NCBI GenBank assembly: GCA_027488055.1
Contig: JAIYCK010000328.1
Coordinates: 1 to 41,616 of the forward strand
Direction: 5' to 3'
Origin: Flavobacteriales bacterium
Lineage (GTDB): Bacteria; Bacteroidota; Bacteroidia; Flavobacteriales_D; Sanyastnellaceae
Length of the DNA stretch: 41,616 bases
Each line of letters opens with the position of its first letter. The first letter of the stretch is position 1. The position numbers and the translations under genes are program-made. A model generated the notes under the pieces. That model had not been told where the DNA came from. It was given only the letters and a program-made list of their open reading frames with translations, and made no database searches. Positions 9,376 to 18,694 of the stretch are shown here, one piece after another.

Positions 9376-10748
9376 TCGTCGCGATTGGATTGTAAGATTT
9401 CAATCGCAGCGCGGAGGCCTGTTTCCATAGCGCCATGCACGGTAGAAGTATGACCGCCCGTATGGCTGGCCTCTCCTGCGAAGAACAAACGCGTGCCAAC
9501 TGGTTGCGCCAGGATTTCAATGGCATTTCCCATGTCAGGCGTGGGGTAGGAATAGGTGCCTTCAATAAACGGAACACTTCCCCAATCGTGTACAATTGCG
9601 CTGACAAAAGCGGTTGTTGCTTCACCGAATAGTTCATCTAATTCATCCAAAGCTTGCAAGATGATACCTTCTTCGCCCAAACCGAATAAATATTCGGCAG
9701 AGGCTCCGTTCACAAATCCTGTCAAGATAAATGCATCGGATCTGCCATCAGCTGAAGTGACCCAGAAGATCGGTATATTTCTTTTTCCATACACCGACGC
9801 CATATTGGAGGGCCATATCCGTTGATTGAATTGGAGGATGATTTTCATTCCGCGGCCCATTCCAATCTTTTGGATAGCTGCTGTTTTAGCAGTTGGCAGC
9901 GGTGGTATAAACTCGATGCTATTGTTCTTTAGTTGTGTAATGGGAACTGCACAGATGACCGCGTCAGCATAGAAGATGCTCCCGTCCAATGTGGTTACCT
10001 CCACGTCGTTGCCATTGAGATCAATGCGTTGAACGGCTTTTTCGGTGAGCACGGCACTGATTGCTTTTGGGCATGCATGAGCAAGCACCTCGAACATGGA
10101 AGTATTGCGCATCATTTTGTTTTGATCACCAGCAGTCCATCGCTCGGCTTCTGTGCGTAGGCCATGCATGCCAACACGGGTATTGTCGGTGCCATGCTCA
10201 TTACCCACAAGGGCATTGAAGATATGAACTACATTGTCAGAAACATTGGATATCTCGCCATACGCAGCAGCAGTGGTATCTCCGCCGTTGTAATTCACGA
10301 TGTCGTCAATTGACTGCAACATGGAGTTAAACAGTGTATTCTCCGTCGCATTGCTTTCGGATTTTAGACTTCCATTGAAATAATAATAATCTTCGAGTTC
10401 GTCTGATAGAAATGTCGCGCCTGCGGCCAGGGCCTCTTCATGCAAGATGGAGTTCTCTCCATGAATTTCTTCAGCACCTAATTCGATAGGGAAGTCACTG
10501 AAATCGGTATTGGTATAAATTCGGCCGCCAATCCTGTTGGAAGCTTCGAGAATGGTGACTTGAGCCCCTTGATCAAGCAAGATTTGGGCAGCATATAAGC
10601 CTGCTGCACCCGCGCCAATGATGAGCACCTTGCCGCTGTATTGCAAGTCATCGACACTTGTTTTCTTGCAACTTGCCAAAACACTGGGCAGCCATAGAAG
10701 TGCAGGCATGCTCCAGGCCGTTTGATGGAGAAATTTTCTTCTATTCAT
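9372..10748 (-). CDS. FAD-dependent amine oxidase-like flavoprotein, probable exported lipoprotein
   Basis: VLIIGAGAAGLYAAQILLDQGAQVTILEASNRIGGRIYT dinucleotide-binding fold; C-terminal LFFAGEASHTGGHTSTVHGAMETGLRAA; N-terminal NRRKFL (Tat-like) followed by lipobox LASC. Confidence 0.88.
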   Translation of the reverse strand: MNRRKFLHQTAWSMPALLWLPSVLASCKKTSVDDLQYSGKVLIIGAGAAGLYAAQILLDQGAQVTILEASNRIGGRIYTNTDFSDFPIELGAEEIHGENSILHEEALAAGATFLSDELEDYYYFNGSLKSESNATENTLFNSMLQSIDDIVNYNGGDTTAAAYGEISNVSDNVVHIFNALVGNEHGTDNTRVGMHGLRTEAERWTAGDQNKMMRNTSMFEVLAHACPKAISAVLTEKAVQRIDLNGNDVEVTTLDGSIFYADAVICAVPITQLKNNSIEFIPPLPTAKTAAIQKIGMGRGMKIILQFNQRIWPSNMASVYGKRNIPIFWVTSADGRSDAFILTGFVNGASAEYLFGLGEEGIILQALDELDELFGEATTAFVSAIVHDWGSVPFIEGTYSYPTPDMGNAIEILAQPVGTRLFFAGEASHTGGHTSTVHGAMETGLRAAIEILQSNRDE

Positions 10749-11115
10749 TTGGTGTGTTTCTCAAATGTTCCAACTTTGAAGCAAATGTAAATCCCAACGT
10801 ACGAGCTCGGATTTTAGCGTCCCCAGCTCGATCGCCTTCAAAATGGGCATCAATGGTTTCGCAAAACAGCTGCACCCATATTTCAAAGTGTTTGGTTTGG
10901 GCGCCGAGGTGTGCATGTTTATCGAAAACATTGGTGGCATATCCGGGTTCGTTGAGCAATGAAAATCGCCAGAATTGTTTGATATGTGGTAAGTGCTGAG
11001 CGACATCAATGTGTTCGAAAAACGGCTTCATGTCTGCGTGTGCAAGCAATTTTGTATAAAAGTCATCGATCAATACATCGATGTCTGAGGCTGTTTCAAT
11101 GTCGTGTTTTTGCAT
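10741..11115 (-). CDS. Group III truncated hemoglobin
   Basis: About 124 aa; 'DIDVLIDDFYTKLL...MKPFFEH...QFWRFSLL...KHAHLGAQTKHFEIWVQLFCETIDAHFEG'. Confidence 0.85.
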   Translation of the reverse strand: MQKHDIETASDIDVLIDDFYTKLLAHADMKPFFEHIDVAQHLPHIKQFWRFSLLNEPGYATNVFDKHAHLGAQTKHFEIWVQLFCETIDAHFEGDRAGDAKIRARTLGFTFASKLEHLRNTPNE

Positions 11116-11127
11116 GCCTCGGTGGGA

Positions 11128-12501
11128 TTATAATTGATTGGTTTTCCAATTGCTGAAACGTAGAAAGAGAACTGATAATATACCCAAGACAGAAAAGTAC
11201 ACATAGTCAGCGGTCCAAGCCCATTGAATGGGCCAATGGCGAATGTGAATCATGTCATAAGCCGCCACGATGTATATGCACACAGTGATGAATTCGATGA
11301 GGAATCCAGCCATCGTTTTGCCGCTGCCTTCTACAGTTGCGAGCAGAATACTTGTCACCGAGAATATGAGCATCGCTGGGAATACGATCCACATGGTTTC
11401 GATGGTTTGGTGTATGACGACTGGATCATTGGTAAATTGACTTGCGATCCAATGGGGGTAGAGGATCAATCCATGACATAGGATAAGGATGCCTAAGAAA
11501 TTAAGCACACAGATGCGGGTGATGGCTTTTTTGAGTTCCGCTTGTCGATCTTGAGCGATGAGCGCCGACACATAGGTTTTTGCGGTGGTCGAGCATCCAC
11601 TCACACTCACGTAGGCCAACATATACATATTGCGCACGATGAATGAGGCTTGCAATGGGCCTTCGCCCATAGATGTTACAAACTGATAGAAGATGGCCCA
11701 AATACCCAATGAAACCAATAGTTGCATAGCAATGGGGCCTCCGAGTTGGATCAATGAGCGAGTGTATGACGTGCATACGACAAAGAGCTGCTCTCTGAGT
11801 TGGTGCATCGCATTGACGGCGAATGATCCTTCGGTTTGTGGTTTTCTAAAGGTAAAATAAGCTACCACAGCCAATGCACATCCATCAGCGATGGTATTGG
11901 CCAGCGCGGCGCCTTCCACGCCCATGGCCGTAAAACCACCATGTCCGAAAATGAGGAAATAGTCAAGAATGATGGTTGAAATTGCGGTGACAGCAGTCGA
12001 AATGAAAAGTACATTGGTGCGAGCTGTGCCACTCCAATATGCATTGAGGGAAAGGGTGAGTGTAAAGAAAAAGAAACCAAAGGCACGGAACTTCGAGAAG
12101 CCAATCATGTAGGCGGCTAATTCCGGAATGTCGATATAATGCGCGGCAAACCAAGGCACAAAGAAGTAGAGGCAACAGAATTGCAGGCTACTGAGCAAAA
12201 GTCCCAGGAGCAGTGAATTACTCAGAATGGCCCCTACTTCCTTGAATGCACCGGTAGCATGTCGCCGTGCGATGAGGATCTGAGTACCATTGCTCATTCC
12301 TATTCCGAGCATGGCAATGGTAACGAAAATGAGTCCTGTATAGGCTGATGCACTCATAGCATTGCCGTCGATGTCTGCCAAAAACAGATTGTCAATGAAC
12401 ACAACGAAAAACTGCACAAAGTATCCCAAACTCACAGGAACAGCCACTTTGAGCAAGGACTTGTAATCGATGGGCAATGATTGCGGAGAAGGCATGGACA
12501 T
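11128..12501 (-). CDS. MATE family efflux transporter
   Basis: About 12 hydrophobic segments; 'DNLFLADIDGNAMSASAYTGLIF' and duplicated MatE-type halves. Confidence 0.85.
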   Translation of the reverse strand: MSMPSPQSLPIDYKSLLKVAVPVSLGYFVQFFVVFIDNLFLADIDGNAMSASAYTGLIFVTIAMLGIGMSNGTQILIARRHATGAFKEVGAILSNSLLLGLLLSSLQFCCLYFFVPWFAAHYIDIPELAAYMIGFSKFRAFGFFFFTLTLSLNAYWSGTARTNVLFISTAVTAISTIILDYFLIFGHGGFTAMGVEGAALANTIADGCALAVVAYFTFRKPQTEGSFAVNAMHQLREQLFVVCTSYTRSLIQLGGPIAMQLLVSLGIWAIFYQFVTSMGEGPLQASFIVRNMYMLAYVSVSGCSTTAKTYVSALIAQDRQAELKKAITRICVLNFLGILILCHGLILYPHWIASQFTNDPVVIHQTIETMWIVFPAMLIFSVTSILLATVEGSGKTMAGFLIEFITVCIYIVAAYDMIHIRHWPIQWAWTADYVYFSVLGILSVLFLRFSNWKTNQL

Positions 12502-12505
12502 ATTT

Positions 12506-13207
12506 TTATTGTGGATTTATTTCTCCTGTTTCAAACATTTGGACAAGGTAGTCACTCCATGTGATGGTCCGTCTTGCCCAAAGTATTTTGAGTTGGAGTT
12601 GTTCCTCTGGCGTGAGTTGCCAAGGTACGTTGCTTTGCCTCAAACGGTGGCTTAAGTTATCTAAGATCACGGCCGCTGCTCCAGCGACATTCATGCTTTC
12701 AGTAAAACCAGACATGGGTATTTTTACAAATACATCTGCCATCTCAAGTGCTTTTTGACTTGCCCCTGTGAGTTCTGTCCCAAGCACGACTGCTGTTTTT
12801 TGGGTAATGTCTAAATCATGAATACTCACACACTCATGGTGCAGCGCCGTCACCGCAATTTGATATCCCTTGGAGCGCAGATGTTGAAGGCATTGTGAGG
12901 TGTTGTCGCGTGTGTCGTTGTATCGGTACAAAGTGAGCCAGTCTTGCGCGCCTTTTGCAATCCGATGGTGGTGTTGGAAACTATGATCGTTCTCTATGAT
13001 ATGCAGATCTTGAACACCAAAACTCTCGGTGGATCGCAGAACATCACAGGCATTTTGGGCTTGATAAATATTTTCAGTCACCAAGGTGATGTGCTTGGTG
13101 CGCAATTGAGCAACATGCTCAAACAACTCCACCTTGCGTGGTGTGAGATGGTCGCACAGAATGGAATATAATTTTTGGCTCATGGCTGCTGTCCTTTTGG
13201 CATTCAA
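12506..13207 (-). CDS. trmH: TrmH-type tRNA (Gm18) 2'-O-methyltransferase (SPOUT)
   Basis: SPOUT motifs AVVLGTELTGAS, VKIPMSGFTESMNVAGAAAVILDNLSHRLRQ. Confidence 0.88.
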   Translation of the reverse strand: MNAKRTAAMSQKLYSILCDHLTPRKVELFEHVAQLRTKHITLVTENIYQAQNACDVLRSTESFGVQDLHIIENDHSFQHHHRIAKGAQDWLTLYRYNDTRDNTSQCLQHLRSKGYQIAVTALHHECVSIHDLDITQKTAVVLGTELTGASQKALEMADVFVKIPMSGFTESMNVAGAAAVILDNLSHRLRQSNVPWQLTPEEQLQLKILWARRTITWSDYLVQMFETGEINPQ

Positions 13208-13238
13208 GAAGGCGCCGTTTTATCTTTCAAGATGAAAT

Positions 13239-13268
13239 GAAAAAGGCCGGTATAACCGGCCCTTTCAA
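13239..13268 (-). terminator. Rho-independent terminator downstream of the HU gene
   Basis: AAAGGCCGGT-ATA-ACCGGCCCTTT; on the minus strand the stem is followed by CTTTTTCATTT. Confidence 0.8.
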
Positions 13269-13284
13269 TTTTTTGGAAAGTGAA

Positions 13285-13557
13285 TTACTTCACTTTAGTT
13301 TGAAGCTCAGCACCAGCTTTGAAACGTACTACGTTTTTAGCTTTGATTGTGATTTCTTTACCAGTTTGTGGGTTACGTCCTTTGCGTGCAGCACGCTTAG
13401 TAACGCTGAAAGAACCAAAACCAACTAGAGCAACACGGTCACCTTTCTTAAGTGCCTTTGTTGTAGTTTCGATGAAACCGTCAAGAGCTTTCTTAGCATC
13501 AGCCTTAGACAATTTTGCGCTTGAAGCCATTGCTTCGATCAATTCTGCTTTGTTCAT
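13285..13557 (-). CDS. hup: HU family DNA-binding protein
   Basis: MNKAELIEAMAS...VALVGFGSFSVTKRAARKGRNPQTGKEITIKAKNVVRFKAG. Confidence 0.96.
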   Translation of the reverse strand: MNKAELIEAMASSAKLSKADAKKALDGFIETTTKALKKGDRVALVGFGSFSVTKRAARKGRNPQTGKEITIKAKNVVRFKAGAELQTKVK

Positions 13558-13905
13558 TTTGTTATGATTTTATTGGGGTTAAACATGTTAGATAGGCTGT
13601 ACTGCTTATCTGATGCCAAATGTAGGAGGTCGACTTCCTGAAAGCAAGAGTTAACGGGGTAAAAATCGATGTTTTGTTGAAAAGTACCTATGTGTGTTAA
13701 TAATCTGGGGTTCTCTCTTCAAAAAAGTGCCTATTCTAGGGTGTTTCAGGGGTACTTTAGTTAACATCGGTAACTATATATGGGATGCAACCTTATCCAG
13801 GAGTTAATGGTTCTTAGCATTAAGGTTTCAATATCTCATTGAAATTGGATTTGGGTTTATGACTAAAATCACTCACTTTTGTAAAATAATATATTATTAG
13901 GAATT

Positions 13906-14502
13906 ATGAAAAAGATTTTATTCTTGGCTTCTTGTTTTTTGAGTGTTACTCTTATGGCGACCACGCACGAGGTAGAAGTAGGTGGCGGCGGTGCCAATGG
14001 TACACCATTTTACGCGCCACAGGATTTGGTTATTGCCATCGGTGATGACGTAAACTGGGTTTGGACTTCTGGTCAGCACAATGTGACTTCCACTTCTGGA
14101 CCAGCGTCTTTTATGAGTGGCAATTTGAGCGCTCCCAATGAATGGGCATTCACTTTTACGGTGTCTGGCGTTTATGAATACGAATGCACTTTATTCAATC
14201 ACTCAAATACTCAGTTTGGCACAATCACAGTGAGCCCAAGCAGCGTGGTAGATAAGGTGGTGGTTACACCGAATTTCGAAGTGTATCCAAATCCGGCGAA
14301 CGATTTTGTGACCTTGGATAAAAACACAAACTTCACGAGCGATTTGAAAGTGTATGATATCACTGGCAAAGTAGTGTTTGCTGACAATGCTAATGCCCAG
14401 ATGCGCACACGCATCCAAGTGAGCCAATTGACCAAAGGAATTTATTTTGTAGAGATGACCATCAATGGACGTGCGACTCGTCGTCGTTTGATCATTGAAT
14501 AA
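13906..14502 (+). CDS. Secreted azurin/plastocyanin-like cupredoxin with T9SS type A sorting domain
   Basis: Signal peptide; Cu ligand pattern GQHNV ... YECTLFNHSNTQFGTITV; C-terminal FEVYPNPANDFVTL...KVYDITGKVVF...GIYFVEMTINGRATRRRLIIE. Confidence 0.87.
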   Translation: MKKILFLASCFLSVTLMATTHEVEVGGGGANGTPFYAPQDLVIAIGDDVNWVWTSGQHNVTSTSGPASFMSGNLSAPNEWAFTFTVSGVYEYECTLFNHSNTQFGTITVSPSSVVDKVVVTPNFEVYPNPANDFVTLDKNTNFTSDLKVYDITGKVVFADNANAQMRTRIQVSQLTKGIYFVEMTINGRATRRRLIIE

Positions 14503-14522
14503 AAGATATTGCTTCCAATGCG

Positions 14523-14548
14523 AAGGCCTCCTCGGAGGCCTTTTTTTT
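14523..14548 (+). terminator. Rho-independent terminator after the cupredoxin gene
   Basis: AAGGCCTCC-TC-GGAGGCC followed by eight T. Confidence 0.88.
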
Positions 14549-14565
14549 GATCCCTTTCGGACTTT

Positions 14566-15744
14566 TTACCAATCCACTTTCAGTCCAAGGGTGGTTTCAA
14601 AGAAATCCGCAGTACCTCCATTGGTTTTGACTGCGAGCTGCAGAAATGGTGACACATGATTGTTGCGCATGGGGTTGAATAAATACAATCGGTATCCAAG
14701 TTTGGCAGCAGTATGTTGGTGCAACCAACCTCGGTCTTTGCTCGCATGCAGTGTCTTTACTTTTTCCATGGCGGGATTGTAGATCTGTGCGCCAGCTTGG
14801 ACAAAAAATGAGGCATGCGGGAAGAACCAATCATATCCTAGATACAAGGTGTAATTCTGAATACTTTTAGTGAGATCCTTGGCCTCCACAAGTTCATTGA
14901 CCAGTAAATAATGTTTGTAGCTGTTGTATTGTGTCCATTGCATACCTGCATACAGAGATGATCGATGGCGATGCACAATGCCCATTTGCGCGTAGGCTAC
15001 TGGATCTTTGTACAAAGGGCCATCCGACGGTTGTGCAGAACCTTCAAAGGCATGCCACCCATAACCTGCACCTAGGTGTATGTTCAATCGCTTGTTGTAT
15101 CCGATTAATATGAGGATGAAGGCTATGTCATCCTTCTGCTTGGGCAGAACTTTATTCTTGGCCAGTGTCATATGCATGCCGATGACATTCGCTCCGATAT
15201 TGGGTACAGAGGTATGTGCATTGCTGCAATGTATAAAGTGGATGCCCACACCGAGGCGCCATTGCGGATTCATTTGTCTGCGCCATTCAAGATGGAACCG
15301 CGATACATTGGCCCATCGCGACCCAATCACATTGTTCGTCGGATTGCTTTCGACGTCATAATGACGAGTGAAATATCCAATTCCAATGCCGATGCGGCCA
15401 TGCACAGAGGTGCGATCATCTATGCGATGAACGATTTCTGCGATTGGACTTACACTCAGTGTTTGCCCCAATACACGTGGATTTCCAAGATCCATGACTT
15501 GTGCCGACCAGCCAAATCGAGTGCGGCTGTAAACGCCTCTCCAGCTTGGAAAATTTGTGTTCTTCTTGAACACGCCGCACTCGAGCGAAGTGACCACTGA
15601 AGAGGCAGGAAAAGGCTCGTAGATCGGCAAAAGAAAACCTCCGCCTAACCGCACGTCCAAACGAGATGCAGGTTGCGATTGAGCTAAAATGCCCGACGCA
15701 CTCCACAACAAAATCAGCGCAACACTAAAGTGTATCAGTCGCAT
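14566..15744 (-). CDS. Acyloxyacyl hydrolase / PagL-like lipid A deacylase family outer-membrane protein
   Basis: Signal peptide; 'GIHFIHCSNAHTSVPNIGANVIGMHMTL' contains the PagL-type HxSN motif; beta-barrel pattern. Confidence 0.75.
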   Translation of the reverse strand: MRLIHFSVALILLWSASGILAQSQPASRLDVRLGGGFLLPIYEPFPASSVVTSLECGVFKKNTNFPSWRGVYSRTRFGWSAQVMDLGNPRVLGQTLSVSPIAEIVHRIDDRTSVHGRIGIGIGYFTRHYDVESNPTNNVIGSRWANVSRFHLEWRRQMNPQWRLGVGIHFIHCSNAHTSVPNIGANVIGMHMTLAKNKVLPKQKDDIAFILILIGYNKRLNIHLGAGYGWHAFEGSAQPSDGPLYKDPVAYAQMGIVHRHRSSLYAGMQWTQYNSYKHYLLVNELVEAKDLTKSIQNYTLYLGYDWFFPHASFFVQAGAQIYNPAMEKVKTLHASKDRGWLHQHTAAKLGYRLYLFNPMRNNHVSPFLQLAVKTNGGTADFFETTLGLKVDW

Positions 15745-17077
15745 CTGATTTGGTTTGGCGAGACTTAAAGAAGAAATACGCCACTACACCCAATGGGATG
15801 ACTGCCAATCCCACATAATATTCCGCTTTATCGGCCAAGGCATTTTTGAAGATGAACCAGCCCACACATGCAATGAAAATGAGGGGAAGTATGGGATACA
15901 AAGGCGTTTTGAAAGCCGGTGTTTCGTCTTTGTAGATTGCTCTGATTTTGAAAATACCAATGCATGTGATGAGTAAGAAAAGCCACTCCACAAAGGTCAC
16001 ATACTCGATGATACTTCCGAAGCTGCCCCACAAAGCGATCAATACCATGGCCCATGAGGATTGCAGAATGATTGCGTTGACAGGTACACCATATGTTGGG
16101 TGTGTCTTGGCGAAAGAGGAGAAGAATAATTTTTCCTTGGCCATTTGCGAGAAAATTCGAGGAGTAGAAAGGATGTATAAACCTGCTCCCGCAAAAACGG
16201 ACAAGGAGATCAATGCTGGCATCAAATAGTCCATACCAGGCATGATTACTTTCATGGTTTCTACTGCAACTACCTTGTTCACCCCTTCGGCGGCAAAAGA
16301 TGCTATGGTGTCATGATCCAATACTTTGAAATATCCCAAGTTACAGAGGACGTAGGTAAGGGTCACAGCTCCTGTACCCAAGATCATGGCCAACGGGATA
16401 TTGCGTTTGGGATTGGAAGCTTCGCCTGATACAAAACTCGCATAATGCCATCCTGTATAGGACCACAATACTCCGACAAAAGCCCCCGCTAAATTATCAG
16501 CTTTTGGCAACGCACCCGGTTCTATCGCCACCATAGCTGCATCGAAAATGCCCTTTTTGCCAAGCATCAAAGCCAAGGCTAACAAGCCATAAATACCTAT
16601 TATTTTCAATACGGTGCCGATATTGGCGAACCATTCGCTGGATTTAAGTACAAACGTATTGAACAAAGTCAGCACCACGACAGTGGCCATCGCCAAGAGT
16701 GGTTGCATTGATTCGTCGAGATGCAAAAAATAGTTGATGTTTTCCGCAAATACGGTGCATAGCGCAGCAATGGTACCGCTCGAAATAACGATGAGTAAAC
16801 ACCAACCGTATAGAAAACCAAACATAGGCCCGAAGGCTTTGTTGAGGTAGGTATAGACACCACCAGCATTGGCAAAGCGTGAACCGAATTCGGCAAATAC
16901 CAACGCTCCAATCATCGAGATCAAACCACCTGCTATCCAAAGATAAATGATGGTTTCGTTGGAATACACCTTGGCGGCAATCCCTGACGGTGTTTTGAAA
17001 ATACCAGAAGCAATGGTCGCACCAATGGCGATCATGGTGAGTGCAAATAGCGATAGCCCTTTTTTGGGAGTTTCCAT
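15725..17077 (-). CDS. APC family amino acid permease
   Basis: 'LTMIAIGATIASGIFKTPSGIA', 'GGVYTYLNKAFGPMFGFLYGW', about 12 TM segments. Confidence 0.87.
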   Translation of the reverse strand: METPKKGLSLFALTMIAIGATIASGIFKTPSGIAAKVYSNETIIYLWIAGGLISMIGALVFAEFGSRFANAGGVYTYLNKAFGPMFGFLYGWCLLIVISSGTIAALCTVFAENINYFLHLDESMQPLLAMATVVVLTLFNTFVLKSSEWFANIGTVLKIIGIYGLLALALMLGKKGIFDAAMVAIEPGALPKADNLAGAFVGVLWSYTGWHYASFVSGEASNPKRNIPLAMILGTGAVTLTYVLCNLGYFKVLDHDTIASFAAEGVNKVVAVETMKVIMPGMDYLMPALISLSVFAGAGLYILSTPRIFSQMAKEKLFFSSFAKTHPTYGVPVNAIILQSSWAMVLIALWGSFGSIIEYVTFVEWLFLLITCIGIFKIRAIYKDETPAFKTPLYPILPLIFIACVGWFIFKNALADKAEYYVGLAVIPLGVVAYFFFKSRQTKSDATDTL

Positions 17078-17186
17078 AATGTCGTGTTTTAAGTCGAGCA
17101 GATAAAAATAGACAGAATGGCCCGAGTCTGTGGCGCTGGACGCAGGTGTTTTACACGCGTTGTTGACAATGCCAGCCTGAGCATCA

Positions 17187-17915
17187 TCAATCCAAATGAC
17201 TCAAATGCTGAAGGGCGGCGCGCTGCGCAATGGGAACGAGTGTTTCCTCCAGTGGTACCCCAATGCCACAGACACAATCAAAAGTAGCGGGTTGAGGCAA
17301 ACTGGGGTCTTGGCGAATCAAGTCCAATTTGATGTTTTCCAAGGTATTGGTAAAACTCAAAGTAGTATGCGTCACGTATTCCATCTGCAATTGTCGAAAG
17401 CGCTCGTTCTGCAGCACGAGATAGCTGTGATGATACTTGTAAACAAAAACATCTGCCGCTGTGGAGGTGTGGATTAAAAGATACCCTTCATTCTTATACA
17501 ATGGCATCAGCCCAATGGGTTCAATAGCAATGTGCTGCTCCACAAACTCATAAATGTCTTTTCCATCGGCAATGGCTTTTTTTACCAGTGGCAAAGCGAA
17601 CGCGATGATTTCTTGTATGGTTTCAATTTCTTGATTCTTGAGTGGGAACTCTTGATAGACCATTTCAATTTTTTGAGCATCCATTCCGGTAAGCGTTTTG
17701 GGAAAATGATGCTCCAATTGTTCAAGGCCATTTTGAAGGTCAATCATGTTTTTATAATGGAGACAGAGGTCGCCCAGCGGCGGGTATAGCTTGGTCGCAT
17801 GGAAGGCTGCTTGGCACTTTTGCATATAATCGAGTAGGATGTATTTTTTGAATTCGAAATCCAAAAGTCCTGAAGTGACCCAATTGGGATCGAGGCTTGC
17901 ATTGTGTGTTTGCAT
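17187..17915 (-). CDS. Hypothetical protein
   Basis: 242-aa ORF with coherent amino acid composition in a gene-sized interval; no competing ORF; no family recognised with confidence. Confidence 0.7.
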   Translation of the reverse strand: MQTHNASLDPNWVTSGLLDFEFKKYILLDYMQKCQAAFHATKLYPPLGDLCLHYKNMIDLQNGLEQLEHHFPKTLTGMDAQKIEMVYQEFPLKNQEIETIQEIIAFALPLVKKAIADGKDIYEFVEQHIAIEPIGLMPLYKNEGYLLIHTSTAADVFVYKYHHSYLVLQNERFRQLQMEYVTHTTLSFTNTLENIKLDLIRQDPSLPQPATFDCVCGIGVPLEETLVPIAQRAALQHLSHLD

Positions 17916-18139
17916 GGCTTACGTTTTTAGTGTGACCGGTTTGATTTTTATAAAAATCAATGGAGTCTACAATTTTGTACACCAAAACGATGCCACATGT
18001 TACATACTAGAAATCTTACAACGAGAGGGTCTTTTCAAACAATAGAAATGGGAATAAATGCTAAAAACGATGTGCATTGTGAATCAACCTGTGCTTAATT
18101 CGTAGTCAGGCCTTACTTTAGTCCTACATGTGAATACCT

Positions 18140-18694
18140 ATGAAGATAGCCAAACCCCTTAGAAATAGTTTTGGTCGAAAGATGTTGAGAAAGGAATTGG
18201 ATGCTGTGCGTTTGCGCAGAGGTTACAATTTTAATTCAGCTCATAGCATCGGCATCATTTACAAAGACATCGATGAATCATTTTACAAGGCCATTCGAGA
18301 ATATGCTCAATTTTTGAAAGTAAATTTTGAGGTGAAAACGGTCAAGGCGCTCGGGTTTGTGGATGAATTACCCAAAAAAATCCCAAACTATCAGCAACAT
18401 GCGCTGGATTTCGATTATTTTTCCAAAGAGGATGTAAATTGGTATGGCAAGCCCATCAAAGGCATCGAGTCGTTTATCAATGAAGACTTTCATATTTTAT
18501 TGGACTTCAGTGGGGGAGGTGTCTTGCCTTTGAATTATGTGCTCAAGGAGAGCCGCGCCTGCATGAAGGTGGGGGTGAAAGGCACGATGGGAGATCGCTA
18601 TTGCGATTTGATCATTGATATGGGCCAAGTCTCGGGGATCGATAAATTTGTAGAACATTTGAACCAATATTTGAGTAATAGCAAAATACGATGA
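18140..18694 (+). CDS. DUF6913-like hypothetical protein upstream of dapA
   Basis: 184 aa; 'NSFGRKMLRKEL...SIGIIYKDID...FLKVNFEVKTVKALGF' and placement before dapA with ATGA overlap. Confidence 0.75.
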   Translation: MKIAKPLRNSFGRKMLRKELDAVRLRRGYNFNSAHSIGIIYKDIDESFYKAIREYAQFLKVNFEVKTVKALGFVDELPKKIPNYQQHALDFDYFSKEDVNWYGKPIKGIESFINEDFHILLDFSGGGVLPLNYVLKESRACMKVGVKGTMGDRYCDLIIDMGQVSGIDKFVEHLNQYLSNSKIR

